This document shows, in pieces, positions 42,725 through 52,790 of a DNA stretch of 59,562 bases. The position numbers and the translations under genes are program-made. The DNA is taken from contig CANIQT010000024.1 in NCBI GenBank assembly GCA_947469885.1, positions 1-59,562 on the forward strand, read 5' to 3'. The notes beneath the pieces were generated by a model, which was not told the origin of the DNA, did no database searches, and saw nothing but the letters and a program-made list of their open reading frames with translations. Every line of letters begins with the position of its first letter. Position 1 is the stretch's first letter. This DNA comes from Bacteroidota bacterium (GTDB taxonomy: Bacteria; Bacteroidota; Bacteroidia; 2-12-FULL-35-15).

Positions 42725-45700
42725 ATGAAATTAAAAAACATTCTTTTTGCATCGGCAATACTAATTGCAACAGTAGTAACCACCGTTTCGGCTCAAACCA
42801 AATTAATAGAAAAGGTAAACCGCAAAGGCAGCGAACTGGTGATTCCTTACGAAAAATACGTGTTGTCGAATGGACTAACCCTGTTGGTTCACGAAGACCA
42901 TTCGGACCCGATTGTGTATGTGGACGTAACGTATCATGTGGGCTCTGCCCGTGAGCAGGAAGGCCGTTCGGGCTTTGCACATTTTTTCGAACACATGTTG
43001 TTCGAAGGTTCTGAGCATATTGGCAAAGGCGAACATTTTAAAATACTAACCGCTGCAGGAGCTACATTGAACGGCTCTACCAATACCGACAGAACCAACT
43101 ACTGGGAAATAGTGCCTGCCAATTATCTGGAAACCTGCATGTGGCTGGAAAGCGACCGTATGGGTTATTTCATTGATTCGGTGACACAGGCAAAGTTTGA
43201 AAACCAACGCAGCACGGTGAAGAACGAGCGCGGGCAACGGTATGATAATGTGCCTTACGGAGTAGTGAGAGAAAAAATAGCCGCAGCCATGTATCCTCCT
43301 TCCAATCCGTATTCGTGGCTAACCATAGGGTATATCGAAGATTTGAACCGGGTGGATGTAAACGATTTGAAAAAATTCTTTTTGCGGTGGTACGGACCAA
43401 ACAACGCAACCCTAACAGTGGCAGGCGATGTAAAGGTGGCAGATGTAATTAAACAGGCAGAAAAATATTTTGGTTCCATTCCTCCTTGTCCTGATGTGAA
43501 ACCCCAAACCATTGCCCCGGTGGTGCTGGACAACGACCGTTATATTTCTTACGAAGACAACATCCGTGCTCCTCAGGTTAATTTTACATGGGCAGGAGTG
43601 CCTTCAAACCATGCTGACGAAGCACCATTGGATGTGTTGGCAGATGTACTGGCAGGAGGTAAAGCATCTATCTTTTATCAGAATTTTGTAAAATCAGAGA
43701 TAGCACAAAGTGCAAGGGCAAGCAACAATTCACAAGAATCGGTAGGAGAATTCAGCATTTCCGTTCGTGCTTTTCCTGACAAACGATTATCACAAATGGA
43801 TTCGATGATTCGTTCATCGCTTGCAGAGTTTGAAAAACGAGGGGTGACAGAAGATGATTTAAAAAAATTCAAAGCAGGATTTGAAAGCAATATGGTGAAC
43901 TCACTGTCGAGTGTTCAAGGAAAGGGAGGTATGTTGGCGGCTTATCAAACCTACACCGGAAATCCGAATTACATTGTAAAAGACATGGCGCGATATAATG
44001 GAGTATCCAAAGAAGACGTGATGCGGGTGTACAATACCTATATAAAAGGTAAACATGCGGTGGTGTTGTCGGTTTATCCAAAAGGAAAACCAAATTTGGC
44101 AAAGCCAAACAGTTTTAAACCAATGGCACGAAACACCAATGCTGAAGAAGGAGCAGAGTATAAAAATTTAGCCAACCGAAAAGCAAAAACGGATTTCGAT
44201 AGAACAAAACAACCGGCTCCATCAGGGGCTGTGTCGGTTAAGGTGCCGGATGTATGGATGCTGAATTATGCAAACGGAATGAAAATAATTGGCTCTAAAT
44301 CGGACGAAGTGCCAAACGTAACCATACAAGTAAATGTGGAGGCAGGGCATCGTTACGAAAGCAAAGCACAGGCAGGGATATCGTCATTGCTTACCAGCCT
44401 GATGAGCGAATCGACAACTAAACATACTGCTGAAGAAATTTCGGAGAAACTGGATATGCTGGGAAGTACGGTAAACATTCAGAACAACGGGCAGGATGTG
44501 GTGCTGTATATTTCTTCGTTAACAAAAAATCTGGATGCTACTTTAGCAATTGCAGAAGAAGTGTTTTTCCATCCCCGATTCGACCAGAAAGAATTTGACC
44601 GGGTGAAAAAACAAAAGCTGGAAGCCATTGCCAATCAGGTGACGCAGGCTACCACCATTGCCAACAATGTGTATTCAAAATTATTGTACGGCAAAGAGCA
44701 CATCATGAGTATTTCTTCGTTAGGAACAAAAGAAACTGTGGAAGCACTTACACTGGATGATTTGAAAAAATATTACGAAGAGTATTTTTCACCAACGGTT
44801 TCTAATTTAGTGATAGTGGGCGATATTGCACAGGAAGTGGTGATGCCGAAATTAGATTTCCTGAAAAACTGGAAAGGAAAAACATTCAGACACAACCCTG
44901 AACCAACATTGCCTGTAATTGACAAAACACGGATTTATTTTGTAAACAAAGACAAAGCACCGCAATCGGAAATACGAATTGGCTACATGGCAATGCCGTT
45001 TGATGCGGTGGGCGAGTATTACAAATCAACCATCATGAATTATATTTTGGGTGGAGCATTTAATAGTCGTATAAACATGAATCTTCGCGAACACAAAGGC
45101 TGGACCTATGGTGCGCGCTCTTCGTTCAGCGGCAATAAATTTACCGGACCTTACACGGCAAATGCGGGAGTAAGAGCAAACGCAACCGATAGTTCGGTGG
45201 TGGAGTTTATGAAAGAAATGCGAAATTATTCTAAACTTGGAATAACAGAAGAAGAGCTTGTGTTTACAAAAAGTTCGATTGGTCAGGCAGATGCGTTGAA
45301 ATATGAAACGGCAGGTCAGAAGGCAACATTCATCAAAAGGTTGATGGATTTTAATTTGGAAAAAAACTATGTGGACAAACAAAATGAAATATTAAAAGGC
45401 ATGACAAAGCACGAAATAGACGAGCTTGCTATGAAACGTTTGCCGTTCAGCAACATGGTAATACTGGTGGTGGGCGACAAAACAAGATGCTGGGAAGGAT
45501 TAAACAAATTGGGGTATGAAGTGATTGAACTCGATACGGATGGAAACCCTTTAGGCAAAGACACAAAGAGAGATGCTTTGAAACCAAGTGATTCGAAACA
45601 CGAAGAACTAATAAAAGACGAGCCGGCAAAAGCAAATACACCAGCTAATCCGAAAGGTGAACCAATTAAAACCGAAAGAAGAGACATTAAGCCAAGATAA
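42725..45700 (+). CDS. M16 family zinc protease (two-domain, exported)
   Basis: A 991-aa periplasmic pitrilysin-family protease from ATG 42725. The signal peptide ends near TTVSAQ. The inverted zinc motif is HFFEH (His86, Glu89, His90) with the downstream Glu in NERGQRYDNVPYG. The second M16 half (from about residue 490) lacks the zinc site and has the RINMNLREHKGWTYGARSSF clamp segment. This layout is the fused form of two-chain M16B enzymes and degrades peptides. A Lys/Glu/Pro-rich tail follows residue 950. The frame extends 37 codons upstream through the terminator and is not the start. Confidence 0.93.
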   Translation: MKLKNILFASAILIATVVTTVSAQTKLIEKVNRKGSELVIPYEKYVLSNGLTLLVHEDHSDPIVYVDVTYHVGSAREQEGRSGFAHFFEHMLFEGSEHIGKGEHFKILTAAGATLNGSTNTDRTNYWEIVPANYLETCMWLESDRMGYFIDSVTQAKFENQRSTVKNERGQRYDNVPYGVVREKIAAAMYPPSNPYSWLTIGYIEDLNRVDVNDLKKFFLRWYGPNNATLTVAGDVKVADVIKQAEKYFGSIPPCPDVKPQTIAPVVLDNDRYISYEDNIRAPQVNFTWAGVPSNHADEAPLDVLADVLAGGKASIFYQNFVKSEIAQSARASNNSQESVGEFSISVRAFPDKRLSQMDSMIRSSLAEFEKRGVTEDDLKKFKAGFESNMVNSLSSVQGKGGMLAAYQTYTGNPNYIVKDMARYNGVSKEDVMRVYNTYIKGKHAVVLSVYPKGKPNLAKPNSFKPMARNTNAEEGAEYKNLANRKAKTDFDRTKQPAPSGAVSVKVPDVWMLNYANGMKIIGSKSDEVPNVTIQVNVEAGHRYESKAQAGISSLLTSLMSESTTKHTAEEISEKLDMLGSTVNIQNNGQDVVLYISSLTKNLDATLAIAEEVFFHPRFDQKEFDRVKKQKLEAIANQVTQATTIANNVYSKLLYGKEHIMSISSLGTKETVEALTLDDLKKYYEEYFSPTVSNLVIVGDIAQEVVMPKLDFLKNWKGKTFRHNPEPTLPVIDKTRIYFVNKDKAPQSEIRIGYMAMPFDAVGEYYKSTIMNYILGGAFNSRINMNLREHKGWTYGARSSFSGNKFTGPYTANAGVRANATDSSVVEFMKEMRNYSKLGITEEELVFTKSSIGQADALKYETAGQKATFIKRLMDFNLEKNYVDKQNEILKGMTKHEIDELAMKRLPFSNMVILVVGDKTRCWEGLNKLGYEVIELDTDGNPLGKDTKRDALKPSDSKHEELIKDEPAKANTPANPKGEPIKTERRDIKPR

Positions 45701-45764
45701 ACAGAATGTGTTTTTGTTCCTTTTATAAACTATTAACTATTTACTGTTCGCTATTCGCTGATTT

Positions 45765-46919
45765 ATGAATTACCCCAATCTAATCTCCAGTAAGCTACCC
45801 AATGTAGGCACCACTATTTTTACAGTGATGAGCAAACTGGCTGCCGATACCAATGCTATCAATCTTTCTCAAGGCTTCCCTGATTTTAATTGTGACGAAC
45901 AATTGATTTCTTTGGTTCACAAATACATGAAAGAAGGAAAGAATCAATATGCTCCAATGGCTGGGTTACCAGCACTTCGGGAGATATTATCGGATAAAAT
46001 AGAAGCACTGCACCAAATAAAATACGATGCCGAATCGGAAATAACAATAACTGCCGGTGGCACACAAGCCATCTATACAGCCATTTCTTCAATTATAAGA
46101 GAAGGAGACGAAGTTATTATTTTTGAGCCTGCTTACGATTGTTATCAACCAGCAATAGAAATGAATGGAGGCACCACCATTTATTTACAACTCAAAGCAC
46201 CCACTTATACTATAGATTGGAACCAGGTGAAAAAAGTAATTAATCACCGCACACGAATGATTATTATTAATACTCCCCACAATCCTACAGGTAGTATTAT
46301 GACAAAAGAAGACATGCTGATGTTGGAAAAAATTACTAAGAACACTGATATAGTAATTATAAGCGATGAGGTGTACGAACACATTATCTTTGATAATCAG
46401 CAACACCAAAGCGTTTCGCGCTTTCCTAAATTAGCGGAACGTAGTTTTATTGTTTCTTCGTTTGGAAAAACATTTCATACCACAGGATGGAAAGTGGGCT
46501 ATTGTGTAGCACCTAAAAACCTGATGGCGGAATTCAGAAAGGTGCATCAGTTTCTTGTGTTTTGTGTCAATTCACCCATTCAATATGCACTTGCAGACTA
46601 TTTAAAAGACAAAAACAATTACACCGGACTGAATAAGTTTTATCAAGACAAAAGAGATTATTTTGCAAAGTTGATTAAAAATTCCAGGTTTGAATTTACT
46701 CCAAGCGCAGGAACGTATTTTCAATTGTTGAATTATAAAAAACTAAGCAAAGAAAAAGACACTGCTTATGCCATCCGCCTCACCAAAGAGTTTGGAGTGG
46801 CATCGGTTCCTGTTTCTGTTTTTTATCATGACCCAACAGACAACTTAATGCTGCGTTTTTGTTTTGCTAAAAAAGAAGAAACACTGGAAAAAGCGGCAGA
46901 GATATTGAATAAAATTTAA
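45765..46919 (+). CDS. Methionine/glutamine aminotransferase (YbdL-like)
   Basis: A 384-aa class I PLP aminotransferase. Features: INLSQGFPDFNC, YAPMAGLPALRE, TAGGTQAIY, NTPHNPTG, DEVYEHI and the Schiff-base Lys235 in SSFGKTFHTTGWKVGY. This pattern matches the YbdL / kynurenine aminotransferase-glutamine transaminase K group, which re-aminates the methionine keto acid KMTB. The omega-amidase gene starts at the very next base after its stop, which supports a glutamine-driven transamination with removal of the alpha-ketoglutaramate by-product. Confidence 0.9.
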   Translation: MNYPNLISSKLPNVGTTIFTVMSKLAADTNAINLSQGFPDFNCDEQLISLVHKYMKEGKNQYAPMAGLPALREILSDKIEALHQIKYDAESEITITAGGTQAIYTAISSIIREGDEVIIFEPAYDCYQPAIEMNGGTTIYLQLKAPTYTIDWNQVKKVINHRTRMIIINTPHNPTGSIMTKEDMLMLEKITKNTDIVIISDEVYEHIIFDNQQHQSVSRFPKLAERSFIVSSFGKTFHTTGWKVGYCVAPKNLMAEFRKVHQFLVFCVNSPIQYALADYLKDKNNYTGLNKFYQDKRDYFAKLIKNSRFEFTPSAGTYFQLLNYKKLSKEKDTAYAIRLTKEFGVASVPVSVFYHDPTDNLMLRFCFAKKEETLEKAAEILNKI

Positions 46920-47684
46920 ATGGAAAACCTGAACATCACCATCATTCAATCAGATTTGTATTGGGAAGATAAAGAAGCAAACCTGCATGCGTTTTCGAAA
47001 AAGATAGAATCTATAACGGAAGCAACGGATTTGATTATTCTCCCTGAAATGTTTACCACAGGATTTAGCATGAAATCGAAAGAACTGGCAGAAACAATGG
47101 AAGGGAAAACAGTGAGCTGGATGAAACAAATGGCAAAGGAAAAAAACTGTGTGATAACGGGTAGTTTCATTTGTAAAGAAAACAAGTATTACAATCGGCT
47201 TTTGTGGGTGAGCCCAAATGGTGTTGCAAGAAGATATGACAAGAAGCATTTGTTCAGCATGGGAGGAGAGGACAAACATTACACAGCCGGTGATAAAAGA
47301 GTAATTGTAACACTGAAAGACTGGAGAATTTGTCCATTGATTTGTTACGATTTGCGGTTTCCTGTTTTTAGTCGGAACACCAAAAGGGACCCGTATGATG
47401 TTTTAATATATGTTGCCAATTGGCCCGGGTTGCGCTCAGAAGCATGGAAAACACTGTTGCTTGCAAGGGCAATAGAAAATCAATGTTATGTGGCAGGAGT
47501 AAATAGAGTAGGTGTGGATGGGAATTTTGTAATGCACCCCGGATTATCAGTAGTTATTGACCCCAAGGGACACCCCATCTGCCAAACAGAAACGGAAAAA
47601 GAAGACATACAAACGGTAACTTTGGTGTGGGAAGAACTAGAAACTTTTAGAAAAAAATTTCCGGTTTTAAAACATGCAGACTAA
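46920..47684 (+). CDS. Omega-amidase, nitrilase superfamily (YafV/Nit2-like)
   Basis: A 254-aa nitrilase-superfamily amidase with catalytic Glu43 (LPEMFTTGF), Lys108 (YDKKHLF) and Cys142 (CYDLRFP). The FSMGGED and YVANWPGLR segments fit the YafV branch, which hydrolyses alpha-ketoglutaramate and removes the by-product of glutamine transamination. It is fused in operon with the aminotransferase upstream with no gap. Its stop overlaps the convergent Ig-like lipoprotein gene by four bases. Confidence 0.9.
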   Translation: MENLNITIIQSDLYWEDKEANLHAFSKKIESITEATDLIILPEMFTTGFSMKSKELAETMEGKTVSWMKQMAKEKNCVITGSFICKENKYYNRLLWVSPNGVARRYDKKHLFSMGGEDKHYTAGDKRVIVTLKDWRICPLICYDLRFPVFSRNTKRDPYDVLIYVANWPGLRSEAWKTLLLARAIENQCYVAGVNRVGVDGNFVMHPGLSVVIDPKGHPICQTETEKEDIQTVTLVWEELETFRKKFPVLKHAD

Positions 47685-49438
47685 GGAGTAACCTTCCATT
47701 CCAAATCCAAATCCCAGTTGCTCCTTATATTAATTGCCCCATTATAATAAATTACTTTTTCGGGTTGTGTTTTTTGAATGTAATTTCCGGTATCCCATTT
47801 CTCATTAATATTATCATCATAGATTAATTTTAGTTTATATTGTTGAGGATATAAATACTCATAGTTAATGGTTTCGCCTGCTTTAATAATACTTTCACGA
47901 ACCACCGTTTCTTTATCATCCAGCAACTGAACAATATATTGTCCTTTCGATTCGGGAATACTTAGTTTTAATTTCACTGTTCCATAATATTTTTCTTCTC
48001 TGGTTTTAAAATCTATTTTGATAGTATCGTTTGTCAAACCAAAGAAATCGGTGAATGTTCCGGGAGGAATGTAGAGGTGGTATTTTGTGGATTCTTTTGA
48101 TAAAGCAAAAGGAATGTTTGTTGATATAGTTAGTATTTCCGGATTGTTTTTTTCATCTAAGTGCTCTATGGAATCTAACCTAACCTTACAAATTTCTATT
48201 TGCTGATTAGTTAGGTACTTGGTTATATAGAGTAATTCTTTGTAATTTTTAATCAAAACAGAATCTTCTTTTAACATCACGGAAGCGTTGCGTTGTATTG
48301 ATTCTATTGGTTGAGAAAATTTTAATTTCAATTCAGCATTCAAATCAAAATTCTGATTGCCGTTAAAATTATTTATAACCGTAAGTTTCAGTGGTCGCCT
48401 TTTCGATTTCAAAGCATCTTCTTTGGTAATTAATTTATATTCTAATGTATCTACTATTCTGTTGCCAGATTTCAATTGCAACTTCAAAACATCTTTATCA
48501 ATATTCCTAAACCAATAATTAAGGGTGTCTTTGTTCTTCGAATAATCCAGCAACACATCTTTGTCTTTAAAAGCAAAATTGAGAGGATTGACATGAAGAC
48601 TATCGGCACTCTTATTAAAAACAAAAACAATTTTTCCATACGAGTCGTACGTTGCTTTTTTCAAATATAATTTTTTTGGTGTTTCCTGAAACAAATCAAT
48701 CAATACGTTTTGCTTTTCTGTAACATCAATGAGAGCATCAACAAAACCAATGCTTTCCGGCTCACCATCGTATTTATAATTGGAGTTGCCATCTTTTATA
48801 ACAGCCAGTTTATATTTCCCGTGTTTAATATTATTAATCTGAAACGTGCCGTCTTCTTTTGTTTTTGCAAAATTATCGGGAAGCGATTTGTAAACAATGC
48901 TGTCATCATACTTGCTGTAAAGCACCACCAACAAACCCTTTTCAGTAAGGTGATTAAAACCGTTTTCGACTTTGCCTTTTACAGTTGACGAATCAATAAA
49001 ACTTCCGGTAGAGAAAATATATTTAAAGTTTTCGGTTGGATTATTTTCGGTGATGTCTTGTATTGCGTTTCCAAAACTGATGCAATAGGTAGTGTTTGGT
49101 TTTAATGTTTCTTCTTTATCAAAAGCAATGTTTATTGTTTTGTTTTTAATAGTTATTTCAGGAGGAGTGTTTACCGGAGGAGAAATAAGCAATTGATTAT
49201 TCAAATCTTTGAGCTGAACAAATTCATCAAATGTTATTTGAATTGATTTGGAATTAAAGTTGGTTTGGGCGCTATCGGGAATATATTTTACAGTTTTTGG
49301 AGGAACAATATCTTTTTTGCCACCACCAGGGGCTACCACCTGGGCACAGGAAAAGAACAATGTGCTGATTAACAAATAAGACGATGTGCTAATAAAATGA
49401 TGCACTGATGATGTATTAAAGTTAAAATATTTTTTCAT
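47681..49438 (-). CDS. Ig-like (SbsA/Big_5) domain lipoprotein
   Basis: A 585-aa lipoprotein. A signal ends in LISTLFFSC (lipobox) followed by AQVVAPGGGKKDIVPP, a typical start of Big_5 proteins in Bacteroidota. The first Ig-like domain (about 50-150) carries ITFDEFVQL and LKPNTTYCISFGNAI. A carboxypeptidase-regulatory-like fold follows (about 165-230, TFQINNIKHGKYKLAVIKD), and further beta domains to the end. It is anchored in the outer membrane; function unknown. It shares a transcript with the fRMsr gene 31 bases upstream. Confidence 0.85.
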   Translation of the reverse strand: MKKYFNFNTSSVHHFISTSSYLLISTLFFSCAQVVAPGGGKKDIVPPKTVKYIPDSAQTNFNSKSIQITFDEFVQLKDLNNQLLISPPVNTPPEITIKNKTINIAFDKEETLKPNTTYCISFGNAIQDITENNPTENFKYIFSTGSFIDSSTVKGKVENGFNHLTEKGLLVVLYSKYDDSIVYKSLPDNFAKTKEDGTFQINNIKHGKYKLAVIKDGNSNYKYDGEPESIGFVDALIDVTEKQNVLIDLFQETPKKLYLKKATYDSYGKIVFVFNKSADSLHVNPLNFAFKDKDVLLDYSKNKDTLNYWFRNIDKDVLKLQLKSGNRIVDTLEYKLITKEDALKSKRRPLKLTVINNFNGNQNFDLNAELKLKFSQPIESIQRNASVMLKEDSVLIKNYKELLYITKYLTNQQIEICKVRLDSIEHLDEKNNPEILTISTNIPFALSKESTKYHLYIPPGTFTDFFGLTNDTIKIDFKTREEKYYGTVKLKLSIPESKGQYIVQLLDDKETVVRESIIKAGETINYEYLYPQQYKLKLIYDDNINEKWDTGNYIQKTQPEKVIYYNGAINIRSNWDLDLEWKVTP

Positions 49439-49469
49439 CAGAACGCAAGTAAATTATTTAATCGGTAAA

Positions 49470-49979
49470 TCAGCATATTAGCTCATCAGCACATCCTTCA
49501 ATAATCGAAACAACTTGTTGCAAATACATTTTGTCTGTTTCGTCAAAGTTAGCAAGGTGCTCACTATCTACATCTAAAACTAAAATCACTTCTCCCAATT
49601 TATTAAAAGCAGGCAACACAATTTCAGATTTAGATAAACTGCTGCACGCAATGTGGTCGGGAAACTGTTTTACATCATCCACAATTATTGTTTGTTTTGT
49701 TTCCCAGCTTTTGCCGCAAACACCTTTTCCGTAACCAATGCGTGTACATGCCACAGGTCCCTGAAATGGTCCGAGCACTAGTTCTTTGCTATCTCCCTCT
49801 CCTTTTACAAAATAAACCCCTATCCACAAAAACCCCATTCCGAATTTTAATGCCGACATGATATTTGAAAGATTTGCAATCAAATCATTTTCCCCATCCA
49901 CCAATGCTTCTATTTGCGGAACAAGCGATTCGTACTTTTCTTCTTTTGTTTCTCCCGATACATCAATTGATTCAGACAT
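49470..49979 (-). CDS. msrC: Free methionine-(R)-sulfoxide reductase, GAF domain
   Basis: A 169-aa GAF-domain enzyme. The three conserved cysteines are Cys78 (GPVACTRI), Cys88 (GKGVCGKSW) and Cys112 (DHIACSSLSKSEIVLP), matching the catalytic and resolving residues of fRMsr. It reduces free Met-(R)-sulfoxide using thioredoxin and protects against oxidation. A -7 box at 50001-50008 drives it. The last codons and the short spacer that follows read like TCAGCACATC word repeats. Confidence 0.92.
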   Translation of the reverse strand: MSESIDVSGETKEEKYESLVPQIEALVDGENDLIANLSNIMSALKFGMGFLWIGVYFVKGEGDSKELVLGPFQGPVACTRIGYGKGVCGKSWETKQTIIVDDVKQFPDHIACSSLSKSEIVLPAFNKLGEVILVLDVDSEHLANFDETDKMYLQQVVSIIEGCADELIC

Positions 49980-50000
49980 GGTTTGTTTTTTTTAGCGGTG

Positions 50001-50008
50001 CAAAAGTA
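50001..50008 (-). promoter_or_regulatory. -7 promoter element of the fRMsr gene (TACTTTTG)
   Basis: A minus-strand TAnnTTTG match 21 bases upstream of the ATG at 49979. Confidence 0.5.
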
Positions 50009-50015
50009 AATTAAT

Positions 50016-50708
50016 TTATCGAAAGGAACGACTTACATAAGCAATAGTGGCAACACTCACCTTCACATTCGGAATTCTTTGCAATGCCAACACACACGCT
50101 TCCAATGTTGCACCAGTTGTTAGCACATCATCCACCAACAAAATATGTTTGCCTTGTAAGGTAATTTCATCTCTTACCTGAAAAATAGTTTCCACGTTTC
50201 CCCATCTTAAAAATCTTTTTTTCTTTGTTTGTGTTTCCGAATTCGAATCGCGATACAAAACGTTGAAATTAGTTTCCAAGTTCATACTTTTAGAAAGCCC
50301 TTGTGCAAATGCTTCGCTTTGATTATACCCACGGACTCTTATTTTTCTTTTATGCAACGGCACCGGAACAATCAAGTCAACAGATTTAAACCGCTCACAA
50401 TTTTTTAATTCTCGTCCATACAAATTACCAATAGTTACTCCCACTTCCCATTGTCCATTGTATTTCAGTTCGTGAATTAAATGTTGAACCGAGCCTCCTT
50501 TCGCGAACCGATAATAAGAAGCACCGGCAACCACTTGCACTCTTCCCCAAAAAACTTTTTCAACCGGATTATCTTTTTCTTCGTGAAAATCGGTTTTGGG
50601 CAATTTATAAACACACATCATACACAGGCTTTGTTCTTCTTTATACAAAGCTTTTCCGCAGGCAGCGCATACCTGTGGAAACAGAAGTGAGAAAAAGTCT
50701 TTTAGCAT
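50016..50708 (-). CDS. comF: ComF family phosphoribosyltransferase-like protein
   Basis: A 230-aa ComF. A zinc-ribbon (Cys14, Cys17, Cys29, Cys32) precedes a phosphoribosyltransferase domain with VPVPLHKRKIRVRGYNQSE and the PRPP loop LLVDDVLTTGATLEA. ComF works in handling incoming single-stranded DNA during transformation in naturally competent bacteria; many non-competent species also carry it. Its start is divergent from the coiled-coil gene with a short shared promoter region. Confidence 0.92.
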   Translation of the reverse strand: MLKDFFSLLFPQVCAACGKALYKEEQSLCMMCVYKLPKTDFHEEKDNPVEKVFWGRVQVVAGASYYRFAKGGSVQHLIHELKYNGQWEVGVTIGNLYGRELKNCERFKSVDLIVPVPLHKRKIRVRGYNQSEAFAQGLSKSMNLETNFNVLYRDSNSETQTKKKRFLRWGNVETIFQVRDEITLQGKHILLVDDVLTTGATLEACVLALQRIPNVKVSVATIAYVSRSFR

Positions 50709-50716
50709 TTGCTGTG

Positions 50717-50745
50717 TTTGTTGAACCTAAAAAATTGTACTTTTG
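50717..50745 (+). promoter_or_regulatory. Promoter of the coiled-coil membrane protein (TTTG-N17-TACTTTTG)
   Basis: -33 TTTG at 50717-50720 and -7 TACTTTTG at 50738-50745, 23 bases ahead of the ATG at 50769. It overlaps the extended reading frame and so decides the start. Confidence 0.6.
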
Positions 50746-50768
50746 TGACAACTAAAATAAACAATATT

Positions 50769-51692
50769 ATGAACGCAGAACCACAATCGGAAGAAAAAAA
50801 ACCAAACAATAAACTTTTACTTGTTTTACTTGGTTTGTTATTAATCGGAAACGGAATTTTTGCTTGGCTTTGGTGGCAGGAGAGAGGGCGCGCTAATACC
50901 GTAGTTGTTGAAAAAGAAACGGTGCAAGTGGAGCGTGACAATGTGAAAGCCGACTTGATGGATTTGCAGCAACAGTATGCTTCGTTGCAAACAAGCGATA
51001 AAATGCTGAATGCCGATTTGGATGAAAAACGTGCTAAAATTGCCGAATTGCTAGAGCAGGCAGACAAACATAAAAACGATGCGTACATCATTTCTAAACT
51101 AAAAAAAGAAACGGAAACACTTCGTAATATAATGAAACATTATGTTATCGAAATTGATTCGTTGAACACACTGAACAAAACCATTGTTGCCGAAAAAGAC
51201 AAAGTAACTTCTGATTTGAATTCGGAAAAAGATAAAACTTCCAAACTTTCGAAAGACAAAGAAGCAATGGCAAGTACCATTAGTTTAGGGTCTGTGTTGA
51301 AAGCAGAAAACCCTACAGCTACAGGTGTTAAGTTTCGTTCGGGAGGAAAAAAGGAAGTGGAAACCACAAAAGCTTCGCGAGTGGAAAGAATAAAAGTTTC
51401 GTTTGTGTTGGGTGAAAATAAAATTGCAAAAAAGGGAACACGGGATGTGTATATCCGAATAACAACTCCTGATGGCAAAGAGATTTGCAAATCGCCTGAC
51501 GAAGGAAACATGGTGAAATTTAATGGAGGAAAAGGGTTTTATGCCGCTAAACAAGAAGTAAGTTATTCGAACGAAGATGTGGCGGTGGAAGTATTTTGTG
51601 CAAACCCTAATCCTTTTATTGCAGGTAAATATTTAATTGATATTATTTGTGATGATGTGATTACAGGGCAAACGAGTATTACTTTGAAATAA
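50769..51692 (+). CDS. Membrane-anchored coiled-coil protein of unknown function
   Basis: A 307-aa protein from ATG 50769. A single transmembrane helix (about 16-34, LLLVLLGLLLIGNGIFAWLW) follows a short polar start, so the bulk faces the periplasm. A long coiled coil (40-165) is followed by a C-terminal globular beta domain (185-307) with VERIKVSFVLGENKIAKKG, VYIRITTPDGKEIC and AVEVFCANPN strands. I recognise it only as a conserved Bacteroidota hypothetical. The lone gene lies between comF and ruvB. Confidence 0.7.
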   Translation: MNAEPQSEEKKPNNKLLLVLLGLLLIGNGIFAWLWWQERGRANTVVVEKETVQVERDNVKADLMDLQQQYASLQTSDKMLNADLDEKRAKIAELLEQADKHKNDAYIISKLKKETETLRNIMKHYVIEIDSLNTLNKTIVAEKDKVTSDLNSEKDKTSKLSKDKEAMASTISLGSVLKAENPTATGVKFRSGGKKEVETTKASRVERIKVSFVLGENKIAKKGTRDVYIRITTPDGKEICKSPDEGNMVKFNGGKGFYAAKQEVSYSNEDVAVEVFCANPNPFIAGKYLIDIICDDVITGQTSITLK

Positions 51693-51755
51693 AATAGTTC
51701 AAAGTCAGAAAGTCCAAAGTCCAAAGTTTTAATTCATAATTCATAATTTCTATAA

Positions 51756-52787
51756 GTGAATCCAAACATAAATCCTGATTCCGAAAATTTAGACTCTGCC
51801 GAAAAAGAGTTTGAAAAAGTGTTGCGTCCTGCCGAGTTCTCTGATTTTACAGGACAATTCGAGGTGGTGGAGAATTTAAAAATATTTGTACAAGCCGCCA
51901 AACAACGCAGCGAAGCCTTAGACCATGTGTTATTACACGGACCTCCGGGATTAGGCAAAACTACTTTAGCAAATATCATTGCTTCCGAATTAGGAGTAAA
52001 CATTAAAATCACTTCCGGTCCGGTGCTGGATAAACCGGGCGATTTGGCTGGTTTGTTAACCAACTTGGAAGAATACGATGTATTGTTTATTGATGAGATT
52101 CACCGCCTTAGTCCTATTGTGGAAGAGTATTTATATTCTGCCATGGAAGATTATAAAATAGACATAATGATTGACAGCGGACCCAATGCCCGCAGTGTTC
52201 AAATCAAATTAAATCCGTTTACATTGGTAGGTGCCACTACCCGTTCCGGCTTATTAACTTCACCGTTGCGTGCTCGTTTCGGAATCAATTCACGTTTGAA
52301 TTATTACGATTCCAAACTGCTTAAGAAAATTATTATTCGTGCTGCAAGTATTCTTAATGTTCCTATTACTGATGAAGCAGCAAACGAAATTGCCCGCAGA
52401 AGTCGCGGCACACCTCGTATTGCTAATGCCTTGTTAAGACGTATCCGTGATTTTGCACAAATAAAAGGAACAGGCTCTATTGATATTGAAATTGCACACA
52501 TCGGACTTGCTGCACTGAATGTGGATAAAAACGGTTTGGACGAAATGGACATTCGTATTTTATCGGCATTGATTGAAAAATTTAAAGGTGGTCCTGTTGG
52601 ACTTACTACTATTTCTACTGCTGTGAGCGAAGAAGCAGGCACCATTGAAGAAGTTTATGAACCTTTTTTAATTCAGGAAGGCTATCTTGTTCGTACACCC
52701 AGAGGAAGAGAAGCTACCGAACTTGCATACAAACATCTTGGTAAAATTCCTCGTTCTCAAAAAGGAAGTTTGTTTGATTTGGAGTAA
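51756..52787 (+). CDS. ruvB: Holliday junction branch migration helicase RuvB
   Basis: A 343-aa RuvB. The N-terminal [12 protein letters not shown], Walker [11 protein letters not shown] (61-70), Walker [10 protein letters not shown], sensor 1 [10 protein letters not shown] and the C-terminal winged helix ([22 protein letters not shown]) are intact. With RuvA it migrates Holliday junctions. The start is GTG at 51756, just after a CATAATTCATAATT-type word repeat; no ATG fits. Its stop lies three bases from the convergent YeiH gene. Confidence 0.97.
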   Translation: MNPNINPDSENLDSAEKEFEKVLRPAEFSDFTGQFEVVENLKIFVQAAKQRSEALDHVLLHGPPGLGKTTLANIIASELGVNIKITSGPVLDKPGDLAGLLTNLEEYDVLFIDEIHRLSPIVEEYLYSAMEDYKIDIMIDSGPNARSVQIKLNPFTLVGATTRSGLLTSPLRARFGINSRLNYYDSKLLKKIIIRAASILNVPITDEAANEIARRSRGTPRIANALLRRIRDFAQIKGTGSIDIEIAHIGLAALNVDKNGLDEMDIRILSALIEKFKGGPVGLTTISTAVSEEAGTIEEVYEPFLIQEGYLVRTPRGREATELAYKHLGKIPRSQKGSLFDLE

Positions 52788-52790
52788 AGG

